Assembly (NCBI RefSeq): GCF_015680705.1
Contig: NZ_JADNYP010000004.1
Location: 186,001 to 250,000, forward strand
Direction of reading: 5' to 3'
Origin: Pseudomonas fulva
Lineage (GTDB): Bacteria; Pseudomonadota; Gammaproteobacteria; Pseudomonadales; Pseudomonadaceae
Length of the DNA stretch: 64,000 nucleotides
Shown: positions 9,377 to 17,764 of the stretch, in pieces
How positions within the stretch are numbered: position 1 is the stretch's first letter
Layout of the letters: every line of letters starts with the position of its first letter
Program-made: the position numbers and the translations under genes
The notes under the pieces: model-generated
Database searches by the model: none
What the model saw: the letters and a program-made list of their open reading frames with translations, nothing else
Told to the model about the DNA's origin: nothing

Positions 9377-12115
9377 ATGACTTCCATCCCCTACGTGGAC
9401 CTGCGCCTGGCACGTGCGGCGCTGGTCGATTTCCCGCGGCCGGACGAGATGGCCGAGGCCTTGCTCGCAGACTGGCTCGCCAGCCATGGGGTGCGGGAAT
9501 CGCCACGGCAGATCGATGTGGTGACCGTGCATTACCAGCACGAACCTCTGGGCGAAGGCCGCGCCCATTATCGGGAAAACGCCATCGTGACCCAGAAGAT
9601 GGACCTGGTCGCGGCCTTGCTCGGCAACTGGCAGGGCGAGCCCGCTTCCGGCTACGGTGGTTTCCACTACGGTCGCTGGGCCGGCCATGCGCCCACCGGC
9701 CCGCTGCGCCTGGTGGAGCGCCTGGCCGCCAACAGCCTGTTCGACAACTCGGATCCCTATCAGGTGTTCAACGGGCTCTATCGACGCACCACACCTGCGC
9801 TCTACAGCCCGCAAACCTGCCTGCCGATCAGAGCCGAAGACTTCCAGGGCTTCATCTGGAGCCTGCGCTTTCATCACCGCTTCAAGGAAAGTCTGGACCA
9901 CTACTGGGCACGCCAGGCGCAGCGCTACCAGCGCGCCATGAAGATCGCTTTCATCGCGGCCTGCAACAAGCAGGTGTGCGAAGGCAGCCTCGGCGAAAAT
10001 GGGCGCCAACTGGCCTGGCAGGCGGCCGGGCTGGTACGCCGCGACGCGCACCTGCGTCTGTCGATGCTCAATGTCTACGGGTATAGCTCTACTTCCATTC
10101 TGCGCATCACCAACCAGGCGACTGGCGTGACGCTGCTGTACATTCCTGGCAACTCGTCACCATTCCAGCTGTTCACTGGCGTATCGCAGCTGCAGCAGTG
10201 GTTCGCCCGGCAATGCCGGGAATTTCCCGTGCGCGCGGCCTTGCTGCAGCACTTCAGCCCGGCGGACTGGCCCGACGGACTGGACTACAGCGGCCTGCGT
10301 ACCGCCCTGGCCGGCCTGGGCCTGTTTCCGGCTGCACATCACTTCGCTCCCGAACATCCAGGGTTCGCCACCAGCGGGATCTGGGATCCGCAGCAGATCG
10401 TGGAATATCGCCATGATCGCTACAGCCCAGCCATCGAGGGGGACCTGTTCGCGCATCTTGCCCAGTTGCAACGCCGACGTTCCTATGCCGAAGCCGACAG
10501 CCAGATCGTCAGCAATCATCAGATAGAAAAAGCCAGGTGGGGCAGCTACCTCAAGGTCGGCCTCAACCTGCTGATGCCCCTGGCGCTGGTAGTGCCGCAA
10601 CTTGCGCCATTGCTGGCCGTCGGGGGCCTGGCAGAGCTCGGCCTGGGGATCGAGCGAGTCGTCGATGGTTCGACCCTGGCCGACAAGAGCGAAGGTGTTC
10701 AACAGCAGGCCTTTGGCCTGCTCAACGCCTTGCCGCTTGCGGTGGGAGCCTTCGCCCAGCCGGCGCTACTGTTCGCCTATCGCCGGCCCGGTTTTTTCAC
10801 CTGGGCGAGCTTGCGCGATCTGGCAACACGCGCGAGCAAGACGTCGGACTCGTTCGAATCACTCGAAATGCTCCCGGCCCAAGCCGCCTTCCGCCCACCG
10901 ACCCCGTATGCCGAGGCGACCGATGGCATCCTGGCCACGCGGGTGGAACATGACCTGCTGCCGCGTTTCCATGCCCGCTTGCTGATCGACGGCCAGCTGG
11001 TCGAAGAATCGGTCGAATACGAACTGGCCAGCGACACCTTCATCAGGTCCGGCGAGGTCGAGGTGCCCGATGCGCCACGCTGGATCGCCCACGGCGAACG
11101 AGCCGAGGCGCTGGTCAGACTCGAGGCAGGACCGCGCGAGGTGAATGATGCGCAACGCATGGCCACGCTGCGCAAGCTCGGCATGCAACTGGATCTGCCG
11201 ATCACGCGGGCGCCATTCGAGGCATTGCAGACCCTGCCGATCCCGCGTCGGGTAGCCAGCCTGTGGGTGGGTGATCGAATCATCGACCAGGCGTTTCTCG
11301 ATACCCTGGCCAGCAATGCGCGGGCCTTGCACGGCAGCGGTTACCGCTTCGAGCTGTTTCTTTCGCGCAGGTCGCCCGAAGCGTTCGAGCGCAATGACGC
11401 CCTACTGGCCGAGCGGGCACCCGGCTTGCAGGTCCTGGCACTGGAAGATCAGGAGTTCTACCGGGATTTCACCGCCTCGCCGTGCTTCGCCCAATACCAG
11501 GCCGCGCTCAACGTCAGCGGTACCGGCGCCAGCAATTTCAGCTCGGCCTGCGATATTCTGCGCATCCAGCTGCTCAGGCAGCTGGGCGGGCTGTACCTGG
11601 ACGCCGATGACCAAGTGCTGGTGTCGGCCACCGCCGCCGGCCCGCGCGCGCGACTGGCCGACCTGCCGCTGCGCACCAGCCTCGACGGCCTGATCCTGGC
11701 CCCACCGGTGTCCAACGACCAGCTCGGACTCTACTTCAAGTACAACAGCAGCATGATCGGCAGCCATCCGGGCAATCCGACACTCGATGCCATCCTCGAA
11801 GAGATGCAGCTGCGTTACCAAGGCGATGCGACGTTCTATCGCAGCAGGCCGGATGCCGAGCAGGATCCGCTCGCCTTCGCCGACTATGCCCGGCGGCTCA
11901 GCCATCTGACCGGGCCCGGGCTGCTCAACGACGTGATCGACCGTCGCCTGCCCTGGCTGCGACAACTCCGGGAGATCTGCGTGCTGATGGTAGCGCCGGT
12001 GAAGGATGCGCATACGGTAGTGAACCTGCGCTGGTTCAACGACATGCTGGCGGCGCACCTGCCGCTGGACCGGGCGGCACAGGTCGGGAGCGCGCATAGT
12101 TGGCGGGAAGTGTGA
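9377..12115 (+). CDS. Putative large toxin: dermonecrotic-toxin-like (DUF6543-type) N-terminus plus TcdA/TcdB-type glycosyltransferase domain
   Basis: Protein of 912 residues; ATG 9377 follows GGAGA by eight bases. Residues ~1-390 resemble the dermonecrotic-toxin-like domain common in Pseudomonas (YGYSSTSILRI, then TLLYIPGNSSPFQLF). Two hydrophobic stretches follow at ~391-425 and ~445-468, as in translocating toxins. From ~620 a GT-A domain appears: IPRRVASLWVG with Trp630, ACDILRI with Asp726 and Arg729, and GGLYLDAD with Tyr740, Asp742 and Asp744. The Asp/Arg/DXD spacing (+3, +16, +18) equals that of the clostridial glucosylating toxin TcdB (Asp270, Arg273, Asp286, Asp288). Asn790 and Trp886 are candidate further active-site residues. 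There is no signal peptide and no adjacent secretion gene. Function as a toxin is inferred from domain similarity only. Confidence 0.75.
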   Translation: MTSIPYVDLRLARAALVDFPRPDEMAEALLADWLASHGVRESPRQIDVVTVHYQHEPLGEGRAHYRENAIVTQKMDLVAALLGNWQGEPASGYGGFHYGRWAGHAPTGPLRLVERLAANSLFDNSDPYQVFNGLYRRTTPALYSPQTCLPIRAEDFQGFIWSLRFHHRFKESLDHYWARQAQRYQRAMKIAFIAACNKQVCEGSLGENGRQLAWQAAGLVRRDAHLRLSMLNVYGYSSTSILRITNQATGVTLLYIPGNSSPFQLFTGVSQLQQWFARQCREFPVRAALLQHFSPADWPDGLDYSGLRTALAGLGLFPAAHHFAPEHPGFATSGIWDPQQIVEYRHDRYSPAIEGDLFAHLAQLQRRRSYAEADSQIVSNHQIEKARWGSYLKVGLNLLMPLALVVPQLAPLLAVGGLAELGLGIERVVDGSTLADKSEGVQQQAFGLLNALPLAVGAFAQPALLFAYRRPGFFTWASLRDLATRASKTSDSFESLEMLPAQAAFRPPTPYAEATDGILATRVEHDLLPRFHARLLIDGQLVEESVEYELASDTFIRSGEVEVPDAPRWIAHGERAEALVRLEAGPREVNDAQRMATLRKLGMQLDLPITRAPFEALQTLPIPRRVASLWVGDRIIDQAFLDTLASNARALHGSGYRFELFLSRRSPEAFERNDALLAERAPGLQVLALEDQEFYRDFTASPCFAQYQAALNVSGTGASNFSSACDILRIQLLRQLGGLYLDADDQVLVSATAAGPRARLADLPLRTSLDGLILAPPVSNDQLGLYFKYNSSMIGSHPGNPTLDAILEEMQLRYQGDATFYRSRPDAEQDPLAFADYARRLSHLTGPGLLNDVIDRRLPWLRQLREICVLMVAPVKDAHTVVNLRWFNDMLAAHLPLDRAAQVGSAHSWREV

Positions 12116-12311
12116 GGGTGCACGCCGATCGGCCGGCAGGAGCAGCGCAGGCGTGGCCGGACGGATCCTGGGCCCGCTCCACGAGGGCCGTGCTTGTGGC
12201 GCCAGCGGGGCTGCTTGCAGGGATGTGGAGCGGCCGCCGCCGGGGCACCGGACCGACCGCAATAGGCGCGCAGCGGCCTCGGGATCCGACAGGCGACAGC
12301 GTCTGGCCAGG
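12116..12311. other. GC-rich intergenic spacer between convergent toxin gene and DUF2802 gene
   Basis: About 196 bases between convergent genes. No convincing open frame, intrinsic terminator or known repeat was seen. Confidence 0.4.
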
Positions 12312-12710
12312 CTAGGCCTCGCCTTGGTAAAGCTTGCTGATCAACTGTGCCTCCGCCCGGCTCAGCCCGCAGGCCTGGGTCAGTTCCTCGACGCTGGCGC
12401 CCATGCCGACCAATTTGGCTGCCTGCTGGTAGGTCACGCTGCCGGGATCGCGCTGCTCCAGCTGCTGCAGCTTCTCCGGCAACGGCTCGACCAGCAGGCG
12501 CAGCTCATGCAGGCGCTCGCCCATGCGCACGGTCACGCTCTGGTAGTCGTCCAGACGCTTGGCCAGGTCCTTGATGCGCTGGTCGCGCAGGGCATCGCCC
12601 AATGCCTGCTGCACGGCCAGTTCACGCTGGCGCTTGGCATGGTTGAGGAACGCCCAGACGCTGCCAGCCCAGAGCAGCGCGAGGAAAAGCAGGCCAGCTT
12701 CGAAGATCAA
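12312..12710 (-). CDS. DUF2802 family membrane-anchored protein
   Basis: Protein of 132 residues with an N-terminal membrane segment (FEAGLLFLALLWAGSVWAFL), a central helical, probably coiled-coil stretch (residues ~25-85), and a C-terminal helix-turn-helix-like module (AAKLVGMGASVEELTQACGL...) typical of DUF2802. The start is TTG at 12708-12710, directly behind the cheW stop. It is a conserved neighbour of cheW in Pseudomonas chemotaxis clusters; its function is unknown. Confidence 0.82.
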   Translation of the reverse strand: MIFEAGLLFLALLWAGSVWAFLNHAKRQRELAVQQALGDALRDQRIKDLAKRLDDYQSVTVRMGERLHELRLLVEPLPEKLQQLEQRDPGSVTYQQAAKLVGMGASVEELTQACGLSRAEAQLISKLYQGEA

Positions 12711-12711
12711 C

Positions 12712-13191
12712 TCAGATGTTCTCCAGCTCGGACCATTCTTCCTCGGTCATCATCTTGTCCAGCTCGACCAGGATCAACAGCTCGCCATTCTTGTTGCACA
12801 CGCCCTGGATGAACTTCGCCGATTCGTCGTTGCCGACGTTGGGCGCGGTCTCGATCTCCGACTGGCGCAGGTAGACCACCTCGGCCACGCTGTCGACCAG
12901 GATCCCGACCACTTGCTTGTCCGCCTCGATGATCACGATACGGGTGTTGTCGGTGACTTCGGTCGGCATCAGGCCGAAGCGCTGGCGCGTATCGATCACC
13001 GTGACCACGTTGCCGCGCAGGTTGATGATGCCCAGTACATAGCTCGGCGCCCCCGGGACCGGCGCGATCTCGGTGTAGCGCAGCACTTCCTGTACCTGCA
13101 TGACGTTGATGCCATAGGACTCGTTGTCCAGGCGGAAAGTGACCCACTGCAGGATCGGATCCTCGGAACCTTGTGCTGACGACTTCTTCAT
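12712..13191 (-). CDS. cheW: Chemotaxis coupling protein CheW
   Basis: Cytoplasmic adaptor (159 residues) linking chemoreceptors to CheA. It is a single CheW domain: VTFRLDNESYGINVMQVQEVLRY, the VPGAPSYVLGIINLRGNVVTVIDTR core and a C-terminal ILVELDKMM strand. It follows the ParP-like CheW-domain gene in the same operon and precedes the DUF2802 gene. Confidence 0.96.
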   Translation of the reverse strand: MKKSSAQGSEDPILQWVTFRLDNESYGINVMQVQEVLRYTEIAPVPGAPSYVLGIINLRGNVVTVIDTRQRFGLMPTEVTDNTRIVIIEADKQVVGILVDSVAEVVYLRQSEIETAPNVGNDESAKFIQGVCNKNGELLILVELDKMMTEEEWSELENI

Positions 13192-13254
13192 TCCCCTACC
13201 CTCGAAATTCGCCTATGGCGGTATGTTCATCGTGATCGCGACGGACGCGATCGC

Positions 13255-14160
13255 TCATTGTCTGGCCAGCTGCATCTGCTTGACGGCGCCGCTGGCGATG
13301 AGTTCGGCCAGCTCGGCGACATCGAGCAATGCACACATGTGCTCGATCACCGTGCCCGCCAGCCAGGGCCGCTGGCCGCGCTGGCCGCGCCACTTGATCT
13401 CGCTGGGGTCCAGGCGCAGCGAACGGCTGACCTGGTGTACCGCCAGCCCCCATTCATAGCCCTGGACCGAAATCACGTACTGCAGGCCTTGGCGGAAATC
13501 TTCCCGATAGCGGTCGGGCATGACCCAACGCGCCGTGTCCAGGACCTTGAGGTTGCCAGCCTGGCAGGGCAGGATCCCGAGAAACCAGTCCGGCTGGCCG
13601 AACAGCGGCGTGAGCTCCTGCCCGGCCAACGGATAGATCGAGCCCAGGCACACCAGCGGCACGGCCAGCGTCAACCCGGCCACATCGAACAGCAGGCACT
13701 CGAACGGCTCGGACGCCCAGCCTGGACGTCCGTGCGGCGTGCTCGGCAGGCGCGGCCCCGGGCTCGGGCTCGGCAGGTGCACCTCGGCCAGCGCGGCCAC
13801 CGGCTCGGTGGGCCGTGCCTCATCACCGGCCGGCGTCTGAGGCGGGCAGGCGTCGTCCAGGCTGTCGCGCTCGGGCGCAACGATGGCCGCTTCGGCCAGG
13901 CCCGGCAGCGCACGCAGCAGACCATGTGGCGGCGGTTCGGCGAAGATCGACCGCGCTTGCGGCGCCGGGCGCTCACGCCGGGCATCGCGTACCTGTTCCT
14001 CGATCACCGCCGCCTCGAATTCGCTGTCGCCAGCAGGCGCGACGGCCGGAGTCGACTCGACCGGAACCTCGAGCGCTTCGGTGGCTTCCTGCAGCAGGCC
14101 ATCCAGGTAGGACTGCAAGGCCAGTTGCGGACGCGTGGTGGTAGGCGTGGCTTGGCTCAT
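13255..14160 (-). CDS. ParP-like CheW-domain protein (chemotaxis array polar localisation)
   Basis: Protein of 301 residues: a ~150-residue Pro/Glu/Ala-rich, probably disordered N-terminal half, followed by a CheW domain (FECLLFDVAGLTLAVPLVCLG, LKVLDTARWVMP, LAVHQVSRSLRLDPSEIKW, TVIEHMCALLDVAEL). This layout and the position directly after a ParA-like gene match ParP, which tethers chemotaxis arrays at the pole through a ParA-type protein. The ATG overlaps the ParA stop (TGATG). Confidence 0.82.
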   Translation of the reverse strand: MSQATPTTTRPQLALQSYLDGLLQEATEALEVPVESTPAVAPAGDSEFEAAVIEEQVRDARRERPAPQARSIFAEPPPHGLLRALPGLAEAAIVAPERDSLDDACPPQTPAGDEARPTEPVAALAEVHLPSPSPGPRLPSTPHGRPGWASEPFECLLFDVAGLTLAVPLVCLGSIYPLAGQELTPLFGQPDWFLGILPCQAGNLKVLDTARWVMPDRYREDFRQGLQYVISVQGYEWGLAVHQVSRSLRLDPSEIKWRGQRGQRPWLAGTVIEHMCALLDVAELAELIASGAVKQMQLARQ

Positions 14161-14948
14161 CAGGCTACCTGCAGGCTTGGGCGGGGGGTCAGCAAATGCT
14201 TGAGCAGCGCTCGGTAGGCGGTGACGCCCCGGCTCTTGGCGTCGTACTGACAAGGCGTCACTCCGGCGCGGCTGGCGTCGCGCAAACGTGTATCGACCGG
14301 GATGTAGCCCTGCCAGACGTGTTCGGGATAGGCGTCGCGCAGCACCTTCAAGGTGCCCAGGGAAGCCTGGGTGCGTCGATCGAACAAGGTCGGCACGATC
14401 TGGTAGGGCAGCGCCTGCTTGCGCGATCGGTTGATCATCGCCAGGGTGGTGATCATGCGCTCGAGCCCCTTGACCGCGAGGAACTCGGTCTGCACCGGCA
14501 CCACCAGCTGCTGGCTGGCTGCCAGCGCGTTGACCATCAGCACGCCGAGCAGCGGCGGACTGTCGATCAAGGCAAAGTCGAAATCCTGCCACAATTGCGC
14601 CAGACTCTTGGCGATCACCAGGCCCAGCCCGCTCTGTCCGGGCGACTGTCGCTCCAGCACCGCCAGCGCTGTGCTCGACGGCAGCAACGCAATCCGCTCG
14701 TCACTGGTCGAGAGCAGCAACTGCCCTGGCAGACCATCGGGGACCTGGCCCTTGTGCAGGAACAGATCGTAGCAACTGTGTTCCAGCGCATCGGGATCAT
14801 GCCCGAAATAACTGGTCATGGACCCGTGCGGATCGAGATCGACGACGAGCACGCGCTTGCCCGCCTCGGCCAGCAGACCGGCCAGGGCTATGGTGGTGGT
14901 GGTCTTGCCGACGCCACCTTTCTGATTGGCTACTGCCCAGACTCTCAT
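14160..14948 (-). CDS. ParA-like ATPase of the chemotaxis cluster (ParC-type)
   Basis: Cytoplasmic P-loop ATPase (262 residues) of the ParA/MinD family: deviant Walker A KGGVGKTTTT at residues 10-19, VLVVDLDPHGSMTSYFG, and FDFALIDSPPLLGVLMVNAL. In polar flagellates this gene type sits with cheW/parP and segregates chemotaxis arrays to poles. The start MRVWAVANQKGG is chosen because upstream in-frame sequence is non-homologous. It should not be confused with FleN, the flagellar-number ATPase at 22063. Confidence 0.88.
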   Translation of the reverse strand: MRVWAVANQKGGVGKTTTTIALAGLLAEAGKRVLVVDLDPHGSMTSYFGHDPDALEHSCYDLFLHKGQVPDGLPGQLLLSTSDERIALLPSSTALAVLERQSPGQSGLGLVIAKSLAQLWQDFDFALIDSPPLLGVLMVNALAASQQLVVPVQTEFLAVKGLERMITTLAMINRSRKQALPYQIVPTLFDRRTQASLGTLKVLRDAYPEHVWQGYIPVDTRLRDASRAGVTPCQYDAKSRGVTAYRALLKHLLTPRPSLQVA

Positions 14949-14994
14949 CGTGCGCTGCTTCCACCCGGCGGCAGCCTGCCTTGCCGGGAATGAT

Positions 14995-15879
14995 TCAAAA
15001 AGACGGAGATTTGACGGAACCAGCCGGTTCCGCCGTCGCTGGCCTTGCCGGTGCACTTTGTGTGCCAGCCCGGCGCAGCGCGGCATCCGGCGCGGCATGC
15101 GCGCTGCCAGAACCGGTCAGGCTGCGGCGCACCTCGAGGTTGCGGGAGATCACCAGCACCACTCGCCGATTGCGCGCACGCCCTTCGGGGCTATCGTTGG
15201 CTGCCACCGGCTGGTATTCGCCATAGCCCACCGCCGCCAGGCGCGCCGGATCGACTCCTTCCATGGCCAGCAGGCGGACGATGCTGGCCGCCCGCGCCGC
15301 CGACAACTCCCAGTTGGTCGGATACTGCGCGGTGCGGATCGGCTGGTCATCGGTGAAGCCTTCGACATGCACCGGGTTGGCGAACGGCCCGAGGATCCTG
15401 GCGACCTTCTCGATGATGCCGAACGCGACATCGCTGGGCATCGCATCGCCGCTACCGAACAGCAGCGCCGAGTTGAGCTCGATCTCGATCCACAGCTCGT
15501 TGCCGCGCACGGTCATCTGGTCCGAGCGAATCAGCTCGCCGAAGGCCGCGCGCATGTCTTCGGCGATGCTCTTGAGCGGGTCGCTCGCCTGCCCCAGCGC
15601 GGCGTCGGTCTGTTCGCTATCGTTGACTAGTGGTTCGGCGGGCCTGACGCTCAGTGGCTGCTCTTCGCCGATCGGGATCGGCTTCACGCTGCGCTCGGGG
15701 TCGTTGAACACGCCCAGCAGGGCTTGGGAAATGACCTTGTACTTGCCTTCGTTGACCGAGGAAATCGAGTACATCACCACGAAGAACGCGAACAGCAGGG
15801 TGATGAAGTCGGCATACGACACCAGCCAGCGCTCGTGATTGCCGGGTTCCTCGGCGTGGCGACGACGGCGCAGGGTCAT
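14995..15879 (-). CDS. motD: Flagellar stator protein MotD (MotB homologue)
   Basis: Peptidoglycan-binding stator subunit (294 residues), one of two stator sets in Pseudomonas (MotAB, MotCD). One N-terminal membrane helix carries the essential proton-binding Asp24 (WLVSYADFITLLFAFFVVMY). A plug/linker follows, then an OmpA-like domain (VHVEGFTDDQPI, LSAARAASIVRLL, RARNRRVVL). The Ala/Pro-rich tail after residue ~255 is low-complexity. The start overlaps the motC stop. Confidence 0.95.
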   Translation of the reverse strand: MTLRRRRHAEEPGNHERWLVSYADFITLLFAFFVVMYSISSVNEGKYKVISQALLGVFNDPERSVKPIPIGEEQPLSVRPAEPLVNDSEQTDAALGQASDPLKSIAEDMRAAFGELIRSDQMTVRGNELWIEIELNSALLFGSGDAMPSDVAFGIIEKVARILGPFANPVHVEGFTDDQPIRTAQYPTNWELSAARAASIVRLLAMEGVDPARLAAVGYGEYQPVAANDSPEGRARNRRVVLVISRNLEVRRSLTGSGSAHAAPDAALRRAGTQSAPARPATAEPAGSVKSPSF

Positions 15880-16616
15880 TCCATGAAGCCTTGCAGCTTG
15901 AGCTCGATCGAGCGTGGGTTCTCGCCTTCGGCGATCGACAGCAGGCCTTCGAGGAGCATTTCGCGGTAGCGGGACTGGCGCAAGACGACGGCCTTCAGCT
16001 TGTTGGCGATCGGCAGCAGCACCAGGTTGGCGCTGGCCACGCCATAAATGGTGGCGACGAACGCCACGGCGATACCGTTGCCCAACTGCGCCGGGTCGGC
16101 CAGGTTGCCCATGACATGGATCAGGCCCATGACCGCGCCGATGATACCGATGGTCGGGGCATAGCCGCCCATGCTCTCGAACACCTTGGCAGCCTGGATG
16201 TCACGCCCCTCCTGGGTCAGGAAGTCGACTTCGAGGATGCTGCGAATGGCCTCGGGCTCGGCGCCGTCGACCAGCAACTGCAAGCCCTTGCGGGCGTAGG
16301 GGTCGGGTTCGGCCTCGGCCATCCCCTCCAGGCCCAGCAGGCCCTCCTTGCGCGCGGTCAGGCTCCAGTTGACCACTCGCTCGATACCGCCAGCCAGGTC
16401 CACCGGCGGGGGAAAGACGATCCAGCGCAGAATCTGCAAGGCCCGCTTGAACGCCGACAAAGGCGACTGCAGCAGCGAGGCGGCCAGGGTGCCGCCGAGC
16501 ACGATCAGTGCCGCTGGGCCATTGACCAAGGCCGAGACATGCCCGCCCTCGAGGAAATTCCCACCGACGATGGCGACGAATGCCAATAGCAGACCGATCA
16601 GGCTCAGCACGTCCAT
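15876..16616 (-). CDS. motC: Flagellar stator protein MotC (MotA homologue)
   Basis: Membrane stator subunit (246 residues) pairing with MotD. It has four hydrophobic helices: DVLSLIGLLLAFVAIVGGNF, ALIVLGGTLAASLL, YAPTIGIIGAVMGLIHVM and the last near AVAFVATIYGVASANLVLLP. The cytoplasmic loop between helices 2 and 3 carries the charged residues that touch FliG. The ATG at 16614-16616 overlaps the cheB stop. Confidence 0.95.
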   Translation of the reverse strand: MDVLSLIGLLLAFVAIVGGNFLEGGHVSALVNGPAALIVLGGTLAASLLQSPLSAFKRALQILRWIVFPPPVDLAGGIERVVNWSLTARKEGLLGLEGMAEAEPDPYARKGLQLLVDGAEPEAIRSILEVDFLTQEGRDIQAAKVFESMGGYAPTIGIIGAVMGLIHVMGNLADPAQLGNGIAVAFVATIYGVASANLVLLPIANKLKAVVLRQSRYREMLLEGLLSIAEGENPRSIELKLQGFME

Positions 16617-17719
16617 CAGACGCAGGCCTCCATCAGATGCCTGCCGATATCGTCCAGGCCATACACCGCATCGGCCAGGTTGGCCTTGACGATGGCCATG
16701 GGCATGCCATAGATGACGCAGCTGGCTTCGTCCTGGGCCCACACGGTGCTGCCAGCCTGCTTGAGCAGTCGCGCACCCTCGCGCCCGTCAGCGCCCATGC
16801 CAGTGAGCACCACCGACAGTACCTTGTCGCCATAGCTTTTGGCTGCCGAGCCGAAGGTGATGTCCACGCATGGCTTGTAGTTCAGCCGCTCGTCACCAGG
16901 CAGGATCTTCACCGTGCCGCGCCCATCGACCATCATCTGCTTGCCGCCCGGCGCCAGCAGGGCCAGGCCGGGACGCAGCACATCGCCGTCCTCGGCTTCC
17001 TTGACGCGGATCCGGCACAGCTTGTCGAGGCGTTCGGCGAACGCCTTGGTAAAGGCTGCCGGCATGTGCTGGACCAGCACGATCGGCGCCGGGAAGCTGG
17101 CTGGCAGCTGGGTCAGGACCCGCTGCAGGGCCACGGGCCCGCCGGTCGAGGTGCCGATGGCGACCAGCTTGTAGGACTTGCGCCGAGGCGCCGGCGCGCT
17201 GGCTGGCGCGGTGCTGCGCGCGGACATGCTCGCACGCGCCGGCGCGGCGGCCGCGGGCATCGCGGGCGCGCTGGCGGAGCTGGCCGGGGCAGGCCCTGCC
17301 AGGTGCGCCGCTGGACGGCGGTTGCTGCGCGACAGGGTGTGGACCTTTTCGCACAGCAGCTGCTTGACCTTCTCCGGATTGCGCGAGATGTCCTCGAAGT
17401 TCTTCGGCAGGTAGTCCACCGCGCCGGCATCCAGCGCATCGAGGGTGACCCGGGCGCCTTCGTGGGTCAGCGAGGAAAACATCAGCACCGGTGTCGGCTG
17501 GCGCTGCATGATGTGCCGCACGGCGGTGATGCCGTCCATCATGGGCATTTCGTAATCCATGGTGATGACGTCGGGCTTGAGCGCCAGCGCCTGGTCGATC
17601 GCTTCCTTGCCATTGGTCGCGGTACCGACCACCTGGATCGTCGGGTCCGATGAGAGGATTTCCGTGACACGGCGGCGGAAGAAACCCGAATCATCCACCA
17701 CCAGGACCTTGACTGCCAT
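16616..17719 (-). CDS. cheB: Chemoreceptor methylesterase/deamidase CheB
   Basis: Protein of 367 residues. The N-terminal receiver domain has phospho-acceptor Asp55 ([12 protein letters not shown]). A long Ala/Pro/Ser-rich linker spans residues ~135-180. The methylesterase domain has catalytic Ser191 (IGTSTGG), His218 (LVQHMPAAF) and Asp311 (TGMGADG). CheA phosphorylates it; it demethylates chemoreceptors. ATG 17717-17719 is chosen, with GGAG five bases upstream; a GTG six bases earlier is possible. Confidence 0.96.
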   Translation of the reverse strand: MAVKVLVVDDSGFFRRRVTEILSSDPTIQVVGTATNGKEAIDQALALKPDVITMDYEMPMMDGITAVRHIMQRQPTPVLMFSSLTHEGARVTLDALDAGAVDYLPKNFEDISRNPEKVKQLLCEKVHTLSRSNRRPAAHLAGPAPASSASAPAMPAAAAPARASMSARSTAPASAPAPRRKSYKLVAIGTSTGGPVALQRVLTQLPASFPAPIVLVQHMPAAFTKAFAERLDKLCRIRVKEAEDGDVLRPGLALLAPGGKQMMVDGRGTVKILPGDERLNYKPCVDITFGSAAKSYGDKVLSVVLTGMGADGREGARLLKQAGSTVWAQDEASCVIYGMPMAIVKANLADAVYGLDDIGRHLMEACV

Positions 17720-17764
17720 ATACACTCCGTTAGGCGGCGCCTGCGCCAGGAGGCGCCGCCGTGA

